A stretch of DNA of 64,000 bases from Poronia punctata (taxonomy: Eukaryota > Ascomycota > Sordariomycetes > Xylariales > Xylariaceae), in contig MU401617.1 in assembly GCA_022579005.1 (NCBI GenBank), positions 23,845 through 87,844 of the forward strand, written 5' to 3'. The notes beneath the pieces were generated by a model that searched no databases, had not been told where the DNA came from, and was given only the letters and a program-made list of their open reading frames with translations. Positions within the stretch are counted from its first letter, which is position 1. Each line of letters starts with the position of its first letter. The position numbers and the translations under genes were made by a program. Below are positions 11,534 to 25,219 of this stretch, piece by piece.

Positions 11534-14500
11534 CAGCCCAAAGGAATTGCCGAGAGATGTTGCTTGTGAACGCATACTTAACACAGTAACCGACTTAAAG
11601 CCTCATTCCAATACCTAATGTAGGTACCTACTGTACTCTAACTCTAGACCAGGACCTTCAAGAGTTTGGAACCGGTGAGAACTCGGCGAATTCCCTCGTG
11701 TGTGCCGCGCTCGTGGCAGCTACGAGTAGAAAAACTCGTGGCAAGGTAAACTAAACCCGGATTTTGTCCCTGCACCTAGCTAGGTTAGCTGCATGTACCA
11801 CCTCTATCCCTGGCACCGGCATACACAATCCAAGATGATGGGCAAATAGGTACCAAACTTGTCGTTCTCCAGGTAACCCAGGAGCTTGGTAATAGCTTGG
11901 CTTTCGCAAGAAGAAGAAGAAGCAGCAGCAGTAGGAAAATGGCTCTCTACCTAGGTACCTTACCTGTGTGACATTGTTTTGTGTACGGTACATCCTTCCG
12001 TTCTTGTGTACTCGTATCTACTCGAAGGTTGCATTAACAAACTAATATGGTAAAGGGTCCTAGCCATTATCGAATCGGAAACAAGAGAACAGAAAGAAAA
12101 AAAGAAATTAGGCTTTTCCCTTGATTACTATGTCGAGATCTTGGAACAATGAAAATTTTTTTGCGTTTGCCTATTTAGATGAATACGGTTTTCTCCCCCG
12201 GGCGAGGTTAAAAGTAGAAGAAGCAAAAAAAAAAAAAAAAAGAAAATTTCTTTCGTGATAAACAAAATAAGAAAAAGCAACCCGTCCGTCAGACGGAAGC
12301 GTTCCCCGGTAACGTGAGAATCAAGCGGTTCGAGCCTCTTGGGTTTAGCGTTGGGGCCGGAGGGCAAGGGGGTGCTGTCATTTCGCTTTTCATTAGCCTT
12401 GTCTGATCATTTTAGTAGGTACAGTATCATATTATTACGCAGTCGGGGGATTTCACACTTGGAAAGCAAGGGGGGGCTTGTACTATGGTTGTTTCCTGAA
12501 GTTGTTGAGGAGTTGCTGACCTGAACCGAATTAGGACAAGGCAGGAGCTAACAACCTTGTCTAGCCTGGTCGCTAGTAATTCCACCCTAATGTATGTAGG
12601 TTGGGGGCTTTGGTTCGCTGGTTGGTAAAAAGGAAGCGCGCTGTTTCTGCTCCAAGGCTACGGTACTCGGGAAAGCTGAGTGGACCACGCTTATCACAAT
12701 GCCTTTTCGAGACTGGCTCCTGGCTGGAAACGACGGTGGTGACGGTTATACTGCTGAGCAGGTACAAAATGGGACGATACTTTAAAATGGGAGAAATGTC
12801 ACCCTTGCATTTTCTCTTGGCCTAGGTGTACTTGTCACCTTGTGTAGGTACCTACATTGCATGCTTGTTCCACACACGGGCAACAGACCCATCTGGACGT
12901 CATGTCCACGAGCCACTACTAAAGTATATAAGTACATATGATATGATTTAGAATGCATGCATTCCAAGGTTTCCAAAGATGTGTCCCATCTAATCATGGA
13001 AAACAAGAGAATAGTATGCTAGAATGTACCGCAACAAAGTCGTAATCCAGACTACATAATTGATAGATCAGGAAACATTCTGGAAAACCCGTAGAGGTGG
13101 GCCGGGGGCTACATAAGCGCTATTTCGGAAGTGTGAGCCGCGGTCAACCGTACCTTGGTAAACTTTCCCAGTGCCCCACTGATAGCAAACCAGGAACTCA
13201 AAAACAAGTTGCCCGGACCAATGAGAACAATTCGATAGCTCGAACCATTCTTCAACCATCAACATAATAAACCAACAGGGCCAGAATAATCGGTTGTTGC
13301 GTGATAGAGATCTACAACACCCGTCAATATTCCACTCTTGATGAATCTTCGCGAAGCATTGGGGCCAGTCTGCCAGTCAATAGTTTCGATAAGGGGTACG
13401 TACGTTCGATAGCTAATCTACGTTAGCATGTGGTTCGCCTCCGGCACGTAATGGGATGGTGTGGTGGTGTGGTGCATCCGTGACCCAGCGTTCTGGGTGT
13501 CAGTGGGGCTTCTTACTTTAAGTTGACGCTCTTAGGGCTTGATTTACGCACGTACAATCGTGAAGAAAACGTGGAAACGCCCCTGACCTAGACGTATATC
13601 AACTAGCCTAGCTTGACAATGACAGCACGAACATGATTCCCGGTTAGGGTTTGAAGCTTTCCGGGCGGGTCCGTCAGAAGGCATGGGATGGGGTATAGGC
13701 TGTTTCAACAACTATTCCGTGCTCGGTGGAGCTTGATAGTCCTAATACAAAGTGAATCGGCTACTGAGATGAATGGTCTTTGGGACGCTTCAGTAGTAGG
13801 TAGGTACTGCCGAGAGTAACCAATATTCTTCAGGCTGGCAACGGCATCGAATGAAAAGCAAGAGTGAAGCGCATCTTGGAAAGCCCTTCCTATTGGTAAA
13901 TACTACCCCTGAAAGGGTTGACAAAGGGGTCTAACGAATAGAGTATTTCTGAAAAAAAGGGGTGTCGTCCTGGCTTCTATTGCCACCAGCTAACCCGTGA
14001 GTCTGACCTGAAACCTTATCCACAAGCAAGATCGCCAATCTCAAGCCCCTTAGATTGGTCCTATCGTGCTCTTACGATATGTGGCGTTCTTGATTGCGCA
14101 GGCCTACCAGTGGCGTCGCCGGCAGTTGATTGTCGTGCAACGTTGGCGTACTCGTATAGGGTATTCACAAAGGGGCTTCTGAAATAGACATGTTCAAATC
14201 TATTAACCTAGTGTACTGTACCTTATGGCAATATATTGTAAAGTGAGTACTCGTCGGTGTAAGTCTGTAAGGACATATATCGAGCCTACGAGTATGTTGA
14301 AAGATGTTCAGTAGTCTTCTCAACGTCCCCTGCAATAAGCGTAGATTTTCCACCTAGAATGATCATTTTTGTATGTCTCTTCGGGGGTATAATTATGTGA
14401 CCGCAAACCAGACCGCACTGTACTCGTAACCTTCAAGTATAGGATGAGGGTGACGCAATATGCAAATATCTTAGAGAGGGGTCAATAAGGAGAAGTCCAG

Positions 14501-14857
14501 TTACCTACTGAGATGGAAACCCTCACCTGTAGGCTAAGGTTGCCCTTGCTTGGAGTAGCTAAGTACCTGAGAACTGGTAGGCTACCTCAACTTTCAAGTC
14601 TTGTTATGCAAGAAATTGTCGCGTGGAAAATGATGCAACTTGGTTACATAGCGAGAACGGGGTTCCCGGGGTGAGGGGTTCCGACCTCGAAGACCGGGCC
14701 AAGCCGCCCTTCTGAACCATAAAACCGCTTCAAGGAAAATGATGCGGCTAACTTACAGAGTAAACCATCTGCTCAGGCAGTCAGTTGCAATGCCTACACC
14801 TAGGGCTGTGCCTGCGGTGAAAGCAATGAACAGCTGAGTAGACCAGATGTGAATATG

Positions 14858-14878
14858 ACTGGCAGATTGTCTGCCAGT
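14858..14878. repeat. Perfect 9-bp inverted repeat with 3-nt loop
   Basis: ACTGGCAGA, then TTG, then TCTGCCAGT. It could form a short hairpin. There is no T-run after it and no gene next to it, so no function can be assigned. Confidence 0.6.
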
Positions 14879-17365
14879 ATGTCCAATACTAGCGTACCTT
14901 GTAGGCTTGTAATACAGGTTTGAACATTGGCACAGTACTCAGAGTGGTGGACCCGTTCATTTGTTACACATTTTGGATAGTCAAGCCTATTGCGGCTCTG
15001 GCGCTGCCGACAGTAATCGTGCCATCAGCTGAGGATCTCCCAAAGCATTAAATCGGGACTTGCCTCTCCGGGGGTGGCTGGCATCCACGTGGTTGTGGTT
15101 GGTATACAACGTATGTACCTTACTTATGTAAATTTGGAGCTGTTCAGCTGTTCCAGGCCTGTTCGGGTGCGCCACATCGGATCCGGGTAGACTGGGGCCG
15201 ACATGTTCGACTGGGCAATCCTGACGGAATCACTGCCATTACGCTTTTCTGGGCTTTCGAGGTCATAGCGCTAGGTACTGGCACCTGGGTAGGGATCAGC
15301 CTCGTACTCGTAGCCTCGTAAGCTGGGAATGTCAAGGGGAGCAAAAGCTTGGGGGCTGGCGTCGAAACCGTTCATGGGCTAGCTAGGATGATCCCCACTC
15401 TAGTTCCCAGCATCGTGGCGCTGGATGCGTCCCTTTTGATAGAACTGATGGGTTCCCCTGTGTAAAATTTTCTCACGTGGCACCCTCGATGCTGATACAC
15501 ATCGTCTTTTGACTGCAATGCTGCATAGGCGGCGATTCGATATATCATATATAGCATCTGAGTAAATCTTAGTCGCTTATCGACAGCAATAGTACCGTTT
15601 CTATAGCGTTCACGGTCCCTAGTCGGGCCGCTAAATATAGGTGCTGTGACTGAAATTGCTCAATCGACAGGTTGCTGTCGCCTATGCATGTAACACGATG
15701 ATTTCGCGGCACCCCGGCAAATGTTCCGTTGCCCGTTCAACTCTGTCGAGTTGGTACTTATCAGGGAAAGGAGATGATAGGTTGGTTCATACTTGTTTTC
15801 TTTCGAGGTTGGTCAGCCCTCTCTAAAAGAGTGCTATGCAGTGCTGGTGTGCCCAAGGTGACGCCTGGCCGAAATTCAAATACGATCATAAGGCAATGCC
15901 GTCTTATTCCCAACCTCGAAGCAAACGACACCCCTACGCATTGTCGTTGTTATTTGTTTACTATTTGACTGGAGATGGCAAGCCAAGAAGTAAATCAGTA
16001 TTATATAATCCGAAACTGTTGTTTTAAAGTGGGACTGTGTTAGGTTTTGACCCCACAGTGGATCCGCATCCTTGAGAGACTCAAAGCTCTGCAACGACTT
16101 GAAAGCTAGGCTGTGACAAAGCTCAGATGTTTAGGAATAAGGAATCCGGACAATGTTATGTAGGTACTAGAGATGATTTGGTTAGGCATTTACTCATCAT
16201 CCCCTTATCTTGCGCCCTAGCCTGATATTTGCTACTTTTATTGCATTTACTCTTTGTATGTATTGTCGAGAATACACGTCACTTGGAGTAGTTTTTTCCT
16301 GCTGCCCACCTATTCTGTCGACCTGCGTCTGTCCCTATTGTACATACACTGATATGGTTAATGTAAGCTGTCGTAGATCCAATCAACAGATCAGAGATGA
16401 TATCCACATCGTTCTCTACCAATCGATTTTTCGGTCCAAGCAGGTCCATATGTACATGTACGCATGTCTAGACGTCGTTAGATTCTAGGTCGTGCGTCAG
16501 AGGAAGCTACTAATGTGCCTTTTTCCCTTCCCCAGTGCTGTATGGTACAGGAGTATCTTTGACTAGGTGCATATCTCCTAGCTAGGTGTCAAAATGAGAT
16601 GTGGAGTATAACGGTGGAGAGGGAGATTTTGAATACAGTGCATCACCGGGCTAAAGAATCTACAGGCCAACCCAAACTCAAGGCTCACCTTATTGCGTGG
16701 GGCACTTATTGGAAAAAGCATCAGAGGTACAGGGTATACAGGGAACCATATTCCTAGTTTGTAACGCAATGATTCAAGTAAAAAGCCCACAACACAAGTT
16801 ACTAATGTTATGTACACTGAGTACATGTAAGTGCAAATATATCCTTGATAAATTATTTACAGGTACGCCATAGGAAATGTTCTTCTTGTTGTTGCTATGA
16901 TTGTGATTGTTCTGTAGGTGTATGAGTTGGGGGACCCGGCAGATGTTGGAATGTATCGAAGTACAAGTATGAAATTGAAGAGAAACCTACAAAGGTAAAT
17001 GCACATGTACTGTATAGTGGGCAGGTGTCAGCCAGCAATTTGAAACGGCTCCACCTTTGGTATTCTAGAAGATCGACAGAACATTGAGAAGACGGGGGTG
17101 TCTACACGTCCTTATGCACACGCCTTGGGATGTGGAGCTTTCGGTACTGCCATTTAGGTAAGGTCAGGTCCTTCCTGGCTGGAGACACCTACCCACCACA
17201 TGTACACTTGCTAGACTAGACTAGCTTCTGTCTGCGTTGCATGCACCATAAAGTACTTTATTAGCTAGCATAAAGTAGTTAGCTGACCTTAGGTACTGCA
17301 TTGCAAGTATTACAAAATACAACTTTTCTTCACAAGCAGAAGAGATAGATTTTGAACTGGTAGGT

Positions 17366-17786
17366 ATGTGCGTGGAGGAGGAAAGTGAACTTACTCCAAC
17401 GTCGACCATATTTCAGCCAGTGAAGGAATTCGCTGTGGAAACTACTAGCACCTGGCCCATGTTGAATGATGCTGGTCAAGCTAAACGCCTCGCACATGGT
17501 TTGGACTCATTGGCTTCAAGCAGCTCGTCCCTTGGACTACACCTGGGGCTATGCATCACGACGTCACAACGTGAGTTGTCCATGTCAAGCAGAAACGGCC
17601 GTTTGCAGGCCCAGTATCGCCAGCATCGTCTCGAGTCTCGACGACCCTGCCGAACAGCATGCCGGAGACTCGGCGGAGACAGAGGTGTATGCACTTAACG
17701 TGTTGCTAAACGAGGTATGCAAGGTATGTAGAAATGCACTGTCACAACTTACACGTATTGACATAACGAGGATGTCTCACCAGTGA
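17366..17786 (+). pseudogene. Possible decayed coding segment (two overlapping frames)
   Basis: Two overlapping plus-strand frames (17366-17698 and 17466-17786) have protein-like stretches. The first begins MCVEEESELTPTSTIFQPVK and the second includes SSLDDPAEQHAGDSAETEVY followed by ALNVLLNEVC. A frameshift between them would explain the pattern of a broken gene, but I recognise no family and cannot define ends. The call is speculative. Confidence 0.15.
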
Positions 17787-18720
17787 ACTTGATCCTCTCA
17801 GCCCACTCGCCTGTTGTTTGAAACAAGTATAGACGTCACACCAACAGACGCGGACACATATTATTTTGAGTCATGCCACCCCTGTCCGATCAGGTACCTC
17901 CCGCTCTATCTTGTCGTTTGCTACACTAGGTATATGTTGCCGGCGTCCGGCTCAGACTTGTCCTGTTGTCGGGGAGACACGTCCATCAGCTTTGGTCTGA
18001 GAAGCCACCATCACAAGGAGAACTAGCAGCCGAGACCATTGGTGTGTATTCGCGTCGTGATTGAATATTGATATCTAATTATTGTGCAGCGCGAAGTACC
18101 GAGCTGCATCATCAGCTGAGAAGTATTGCCGGCGCACCCCAGAATCTTCATCGAGACTTAATATGAACCTTTACAGGCACGAATCTGATTAATTGCTACA
18201 CGTTCTTTCTCTAATTTCCATTACGATTGGACACGAAGCCATATTGTTGAGAGATCGAAATAACACATCACTCGCCTATTCGTCCAAGTGAACACTGCCT
18301 CACCAAGGGGTAAATAGTAATGATTCATATGGGTGGGCGGATGGCGATAAAGCCCGGGGTTATTCCGCCATTCACGCCGACAAGCCAGTATTTTAGATTA
18401 GGTAGGATTGGAAATTGCCCATTTGCTATCATTACTCTATTAAGGAATTATGGTATGGTTCTGAAAGATGGTGAGGCCCCATACGGCTTGGGCCCGTATC
18501 AGAGTTGGCCAGTTGGGTGCTGAGGTCTTGCGGCCTGGTGATTGACTGGTCCAGATCCGGGCAATTAATCTTTGTTGGTAATGTTGGGGCTGTCCCGACT
18601 TGACGGCACCACCGATCTACTAAAAGCTGTTGACGAATCAACCGGAAGCCAGCCGCTCGCCGATAGGCTGGGTGAATGTCGCCAACCCGAGATTACTTAC
18701 ACCACGATGCGAAGTCCCTC

Positions 18721-18735
18721 GTGTGTGTGTGTGTG
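18721..18735. repeat. (GT)7 microsatellite
   Basis: Alternating GT run in the gene-poor interval. Confidence 0.8.
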
Positions 18736-21700
18736 TGAGCGACTGTGTATACGTTTTGAAAATACCCAAAAGCCAAGGCATACTGACACCAAGTTGGTAA
18801 GGCCGGAACGCCAGCAAACGAGGTGTGCCCGCCTTGTAATTTGTACAGCGCCAAGGCGGTGCACAAGACAACAACGTGCGTAAGGCACCGATCGTGACGA
18901 CGGTTACGACATCTCTACTATGTAGGTTAAATGTACAACATTTCGTGTCCATCTTCTTCCCCAGCAGCCCAGCAGCCCACCCCGTACCCGAAATCCAAGA
19001 CGGGACGGGTAGTAGGCGATAGGCGTTAAAGTATCTTGGACACACGTTTGACCCATCCTAAATTTACTTGAATGCTTGGGTATCTCGGCCACGATCATGC
19101 AGTGTAAGTCTGCAAGTCGCGGTGTTTTTTTAGCCTTGGGAGGAGGGGGGCTACGGGGGAAGGGTTCTAGCGCGTCTAGACTAGCTGCTAGAGATGCTTT
19201 AGTTGACAGGCACAACATAATTACAATTTAGGGTCAGCAGTCCACTACCCCCGGGGGATCGCCCTCTCGTCAACCACGTGGAGAGCAAATTGTAGCGCTT
19301 CCTTGTTTCGCTTAACACAGCCAGTATTCCAACTTGGCCAGCTGGAGATCGACGCCAACCATCACCCGGCATTTGAGGTCAGGTGTCGCCTGCGGAGCAG
19401 CCTGGCTATGAACCCCGGTTTCTGTCTCCCGTTTCGACGTTTCAGACGGGACCAGCACTTAGGTTAGGTATTGTGTACATGAACTCTCTCCTCTACTCGT
19501 ATCGTCTCCGAGGCTTTGGGCTTCCTTGCTGTCGCGGTACCTACATGGGTCTTCTACACGAGGACACCACAGAACGTACCCCCCCTCCCATCCCCTCGAT
19601 CTGTCAGACAAGATGACGCGATACCGGTATGACGGCCAAGTGCTACGCTGGAGACCTTGATTCCGATGTTCCGTATGGTAGAAATGGGGTGGGATCTCGC
19701 CTTATGCCCCCGGTATTCGGGTCCCACGTCGGATGTTTCCTCGGCCCCAACACCTGCAACCCGGCAGCTGATAAAAAGCGTGGAAGCACCAGCTTGGCCT
19801 GGATCCGGTACATGTGGTAACATATAGCACCGAGTTACGAGTAACCTACGTAGACCAGTGCACAGCTCTGTAAGGTATTCCATAGTACGTGGAGGGTGTT
19901 AAACGGGAAACTTGGACTATTGCCGTGACGACAACAGTTGAGACGGGTGACAACAAAATTTCGCTGGCATCATAGGGGTCGTTCTCGGGTCCCCGTCGCA
20001 AAATGGTTCAGAGGCAGGCCCATACCTATGCCCAGGGATTCACGCGATTCAAGTCAGCCGTCAGGGTTCCGGCCCGTCATCTCTTTTACCCTGAGGAGCG
20101 CCATGACGACTAGGACCCCCTACTCTAATATTTACTCCCGTCGGCACCAGCCCACACTAGTTGTCGCGGCAGCGGAAAGAGCCACTTGCGTCCAAACCGG
20201 GACTAGAATGCGACTGAAAAGAGATTCGAAGAGGAGAAAGGCCGACCAGGTTTAGGGATAAGATTGTCAAGTGGAGCTCGGGTAAGCCAAATAACCTGGG
20301 GCTATATCTATGGTAATTACCCACGTGTAGGTACTCGTAATTCTGTGTCTTCCCTGACACAACCACCTCGATAGTCTAACAAAGTGAGTAAGGCGCTCAG
20401 CCGAGAATAGTATAGTATTCAGATAAATGGATCAACCTTACCAAGGTTAATCTTTCCCGATGGATCGATACCGACAAAAAAAATATCAAAAGATTTGCAG
20501 CAACCCAACATGACGATACCAACGATAAGAACAAACTGATAATACACCCAAGTACCAATATGGTATCTACGAGTAGTCCTTGAAACAGGTGCTTGATGCC
20601 CATCCAATTTACGAGTACCAGTTCAAATGTACGATAATGACAATGTAGGACCTGCTAACCTAGGAGATGTGGCACACGTTTTCGGTCTGTGTGCCTGGAC
20701 TGGGCTCGGGTCACTCGGAGACGGGTAACTGGGCAGGTGTAATTTTGCTCTTGTTGCCCAACAGGGCCAACAGCTTCATTCAGCCTTGGCTCTTTTTAAC
20801 ATTCTGCCAGCTCAATCAACCACCACGCCAGAATGATACAAACAAATCTGCGACATGTCCTCTCATTCACATTGGTCCCTGTAAGAACGAAGGTGCTCAT
20901 GGCCTGGCCCTCGAGTCTAGAAGCAAATTGACCAAAGTGAGCACGATGTAGCAATATCAGGTGTGTCTACCTATCTGTTGATAGCCACAATAGGTATAAC
21001 TAATACCCACCGCACATTCACCTATATCTCCGTCTAGGCTGTATAGAGTAATACTTGGGAAGAGAGACACCGGAGATGGACTTGACCTGCGCTAAACCTA
21101 CCTGCCAAAAGGTAGGGTTTCTTTCTGATCCTCTTTGCATGGCGTGATAAGCTATTCCTACTATGGAAGTACTTAAGGCCGCAGGAATGAGCCGGCAGGG
21201 GTTGAAGGTTCAGTCTGAAGAGAGAAAGACACACAAAATTGACACGCAAAACTCATCAGACGAACCACGGATGCCTACGTGTAACAAAATGCAAGTTAAA
21301 AAAAATGTCACGAGAGGGTTGACGGCCACGACTACCTAGTTGCCACTTACAATCTACTCCTACCTTTTTAGAACTAACTAAATACAACAACAACTGGACA
21401 CTGGACAGTATTCCACCTAACTACTTACTGCACATCTTACTCGTATGTGGCAGGCCTCTATATACCTTGGACGGTGTTTATAACGTGCTGTCGTACATGG
21501 CAACGGCAACGGCGACGGCGAGTCAGTGGTAATGGTGGTAGGTATGGCGACAACCTATGATGGTTGTTGCATACCTAGTTATGCAGGTACGTGAATCTAT
21601 AATTATACCTTTTGGCTAGGTACATGCTGTAGGTAGCCTATACTATAGGTGGTCGAAATAAGAAAGTCTGGCCCCTGAAGAAACGAAAATAACAAGTCCT

Positions 21701-23444
21701 CTCTCCTCTCTGTATCTTGGTGGTGGTGGTGGTATTTTGTGAGATGATGACATCAACAGACCTTTTCAGCTCTGCCTTTCAGCTGGAGTAAGCTGGAACG
21801 GTCTGTGTCTGTGATCTGGTAGCCTAGGTATTCTCTTCTATCGAATAGAAGTGCCCATCCGATATTTAGGTACACATGTCAAAATCGCATCGTGATTATT
21901 GCCGGCATGGCCTATTGAAAAAGAGGCTGGAGGCTTGAACTACACCCACACAAACACATAATAAATCATTGACATCGTTCTAGATCAGGCACGGTTTTAG
22001 AACCTGTCACCCACCAGATTCATCTTAAAAATACAGAATATGTAACTTCCTGCACAGAAGTCCAAGATGACCGTTTACTTTTACGGGTTACCAAGATTGC
22101 TTTTCCTTTGCTTCTGCCAATATGTTTCTTTTCTTTCTCTCATCTTTGCCATCTGAAGACCGATTGGACTGCTAGAGAGGTGCTCCCCCATCTCGTATTT
22201 AGGTATACACCCATTTTTACCTGCCTCAGCTACTTTATGGATGCTAGGTACTGCTGTTGCTGCTGCGACTCAACCCCGCCTCACTTGTCGGTGAGCTGGC
22301 CATCTGTCGCTGGTTCCGTCGCTGGCTTCTACACAGATGGTTAGGTATCGTGCAGCCTTAGTTGCATGTAACGATACCTAAGATAAAGTATGTCGCTGTA
22401 TGTGGTATGCTGTATGTATGTAGCTGATATGTATGCTGTGTTGTACGCGCTGTAGTACGTAGAGCTAGTATATGTAGGGTCTGTTGATGCCTACAAATAC
22501 AGTAGGTAAGGTACCACATATGCAACGAAATAGGGTGGTTCTCTTCTGAAAGCAGGCAAAAAGGCACCGTTGCAGCATACACTACACTTTTGCTCTAGGT
22601 TAGACTACATACTACGTAAGAAGGGTTGAAAATGTGCTAGGTTAGACACTTGTATCACGTAACCTGGTCTGAAAGGAGAAAATGTCGGCCTCTATATCGA
22701 CCTATACGTACCGAAGAACGTGTTTTCTGCAGGACCAGCATACGCGGCTCATTGACCGTCAAATCCGTGCAGGAGCTGGGGCCCGGTCCCTGCCTCCGAC
22801 GCAGAGAAGGGTTTGGAAAGCGCACCGGTTCGTTACAGCATACAGCTAAGATACCTCCTAGACGCGTCTGTAGTCCTCTACAGTCTTTGTCCATACATGT
22901 ACAGTACGCCACTTGGTTGGTAGCGGATATGCTAATGGTAGGTACCCAACACGGTTTTACTACGCGCTACCTTAGTAACGTAAGTACAAGCATTTTACCT
23001 ACATCCTACCTACTGTGAGGTATCTACAGTGCAGGGTAGAAATGGTATTATGTCTCTAATACCGCGGGCAGACATGGTACAGGGTAACTGGCAGCAGGGC
23101 AAAAAAAGGGACAGGGGTATTTGACCTATACCAATGGGTAGTATCTTGGGTATACTGGGATTGGCTTTTTTCTCATCAATTCGGGAGTATGAGACCAGAC
23201 GGACTGGTACTTTCTAATAAATGAGCCAGTCCACTCTTTGCTGGGTACCCGGGGGAAGGGGGGTGGGCCATGGCATGCTAGTCTAGTGCCTTCTTTTTTT
23301 TCTTTCCTTTTTCCTCTCAATCTTCACTGGATCCTACCTCAATCTGGCAGTAGGGACCTGGGTTGGCATAGCAGTAGGTACGTATTCAGGTATCTGCCCT
23401 AGCGATTCTAGGAAGATACACACGCCTGCCTACATCATCCTTTT

Positions 23445-23462
23445 GGCTGGCTGGCTGGCTGG
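23445..23462. repeat. (GGCT)4 tandem repeat
   Basis: Four perfect GGCT units plus a partial one. Confidence 0.8.
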
Positions 23463-25038
23463 AGGTGGGTACATGTGGAGGTAGGTACATGTGCAAGGTG
23501 CAGGAACCCACGGTCAGCCCCGTACTGCTGGCACCTGCAGGTACACCTTAGCACCTTAGACCAGGAACAGGATCTTGGTGCGTGATGGGTCATGTAACTA
23601 GTTGAGATAACGTAGAGGTACCAAGAGAATAATCTACCAGGACTTTGGTACATGGAATCCTTACTGTACTCTTTGCAACTAGGATGTACTTGGGTATTAT
23701 TGTAACCAGATGGGAATACCTAGTACCCTCTCTCTTTTAATTACATGTCATTAGACAAGAGCAAAAAATTAAGCAAAGGAAAGGTTCGGGTTGAGATCCG
23801 CCAACACCTCTTGCTCAAACAGCCCCTGCCCCCAAACCACTACTATGGGATGTACATATGGATGTACACCACTACGTACCAACGGCCCTGCTCTGACAGC
23901 GCTTGTCTGGGTCCCGTATAAGTTGAAATAAATGGATGGCCCTTCCCGCTGACATTGCTCGAAAAGTCTCTTGACCATCCCTCATACCAACTACTTGTAC
24001 TATAATAAGTCTTCTTCTTCCCTTGTCTCCCTCTATCAATATTGTGCCTATCACTTTGGCTTTCAAGGGCTCGATATCTAGTCCACTCACTTGCATATAT
24101 ATCTATTGTCTTGCATCCCGTGTTGCCGGTTTGCATTCCTGTTGCAGCTCTTGTCTTTTGAGACTATTAAGACCTTCATCATAGAAACAGAAAACAAACA
24201 GAAGACAGACATCTCCTTTGGGGCATCATACATCGGCAAACCTCCCCGTTACGACCTGCACCTGTGCTACGTGTTCCAGAGCATCTCTATTCTAAGCGAT
24301 TCGCCGACCTGCAGATTCCAGCCCTCAAGTCGCATCACGCCTGCGGGAGCAACAATATCGAAAACCCGGGCTTTATATTCCAACAATACCAGTTTCCAGA
24401 ATCCATAATAACTCACGTTCCCGAGACCTGCGCCGCGCCCGTTATTCGACCGTAGCCTTTTTTCCACTCCAGTTCCGCACACGTTGAAAGGCTCACCGGC
24501 CCCAAGCCGCGGAACATTTTCTGCTTGTCTTGATTGTGCTTCAGCTTTCGGTGGAGCAGAAAGATCAGATTCTTCCAGCCTTCGCTTGAGCTGCCGGAAT
24601 AGTCTATGCGCTCTGCTGCACTGCAACACAGGACCTCGCAGAATTTATATATATAATACTATACGTTCTGCTGTCATCTCTGACGGTTCGGCGCTGACCT
24701 CAGATATTGCGCTCCAACTATTTGCGAAATCCACACGCAGTAACACCCAAGTGCATTGTGCATTCTTACGTTGCATTCGACCAAAAACTCGACTTGCGGT
24801 ACCATCGCCAGGACTTGCACATCCAATTCCATACGCGTCATCCGAATTGCGAAAGCCTTACGGTCTTAAGCACATCCCGGCCTAGAATCTGTGAGTCAGA
24901 CCTATTTTCAGTTGTATCCCATATATGCCCACTCTGAATTGCACTCTATGATGTTTTTGCCTATGGGGCGGAAAACAATCACAGGGTGAGGCGCGTGGTG
25001 ATTTTTAAGCACCTGTCGGTTGAGATATGTGGCGATTT

Positions 25039-25047
25039 GTATAAAAG
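25039..25047 (+). promoter_or_regulatory. TATA-box candidate for the 33-codon ORF
   Basis: GTATAAAAG lies 71 bp before the ATG at 25118, a spacing that allows initiation about 30 bp downstream and a leader of some 40-45 nt. It is the clearest TATA element in the gene-poor interval. Confidence 0.4.
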
Positions 25048-25117
25048 GGCATTGTAATGCTGGTTATTAGACTGTGCTAACCTGTGGTTGTCGCAGTTGC
25101 AATTCAAAGCTCACACA

Positions 25118-25219
25118 ATGGCTGCCAGAGAGTCACAAATGTTGAACATGGGCCGCGGCGCCTACGACACAACCGGGGTGCCTAAGCCGCCTCCGCGTCC
25201 TAAGCCTTCGAGGTCATAA
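25118..25219 (+). CDS. Candidate micro-protein, 33 residues
   Basis: Starts MAARESQMLNMGRGAYD and ends in a Pro/Lys/Arg-rich tail (PKPPPRPKPSRS). The start context is strong (A at -3, G at +4), a TATA box lies upstream, and there is no upstream ATG between the inferred start site and this one. A CTAAC...GTCGCAG pattern (about 25077-25096) just before the leader also looks like a branch site plus 3' splice site; a GTGAGT donor candidate lies at about 24891, so the ATG could instead be in a second exon. No signal peptide or helix; likely cytosolic and basic at the C-terminus. I recognise no family. Short length makes chance a real alternative. Confidence 0.35.
   Translation: MAARESQMLNMGRGAYDTTGVPKPPPRPKPSRS

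Larger units (their letters stand above)
8716..23750. other. Gene-poor interval, left part
   Basis: About 15 kb of mixed-composition sequence, not AT-rich, in which I recognise no conserved protein. It carries many GGTAGGTA/TACCTACC words and at least sixteen copies of ACTCGTA/TACGAGT between 9.35 and 21.45 kb. No tRNA B-box (GGTTCRANNCC) or rRNA was seen. Short simple repeats are present (GT runs at 11520-11533 and 18721-18735; GGTG at about 21718-21734; GGCT at 23445-23462). Weak coding candidates at 9944 and 17.4-17.8 kb are listed separately. Confidence 0.6.
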
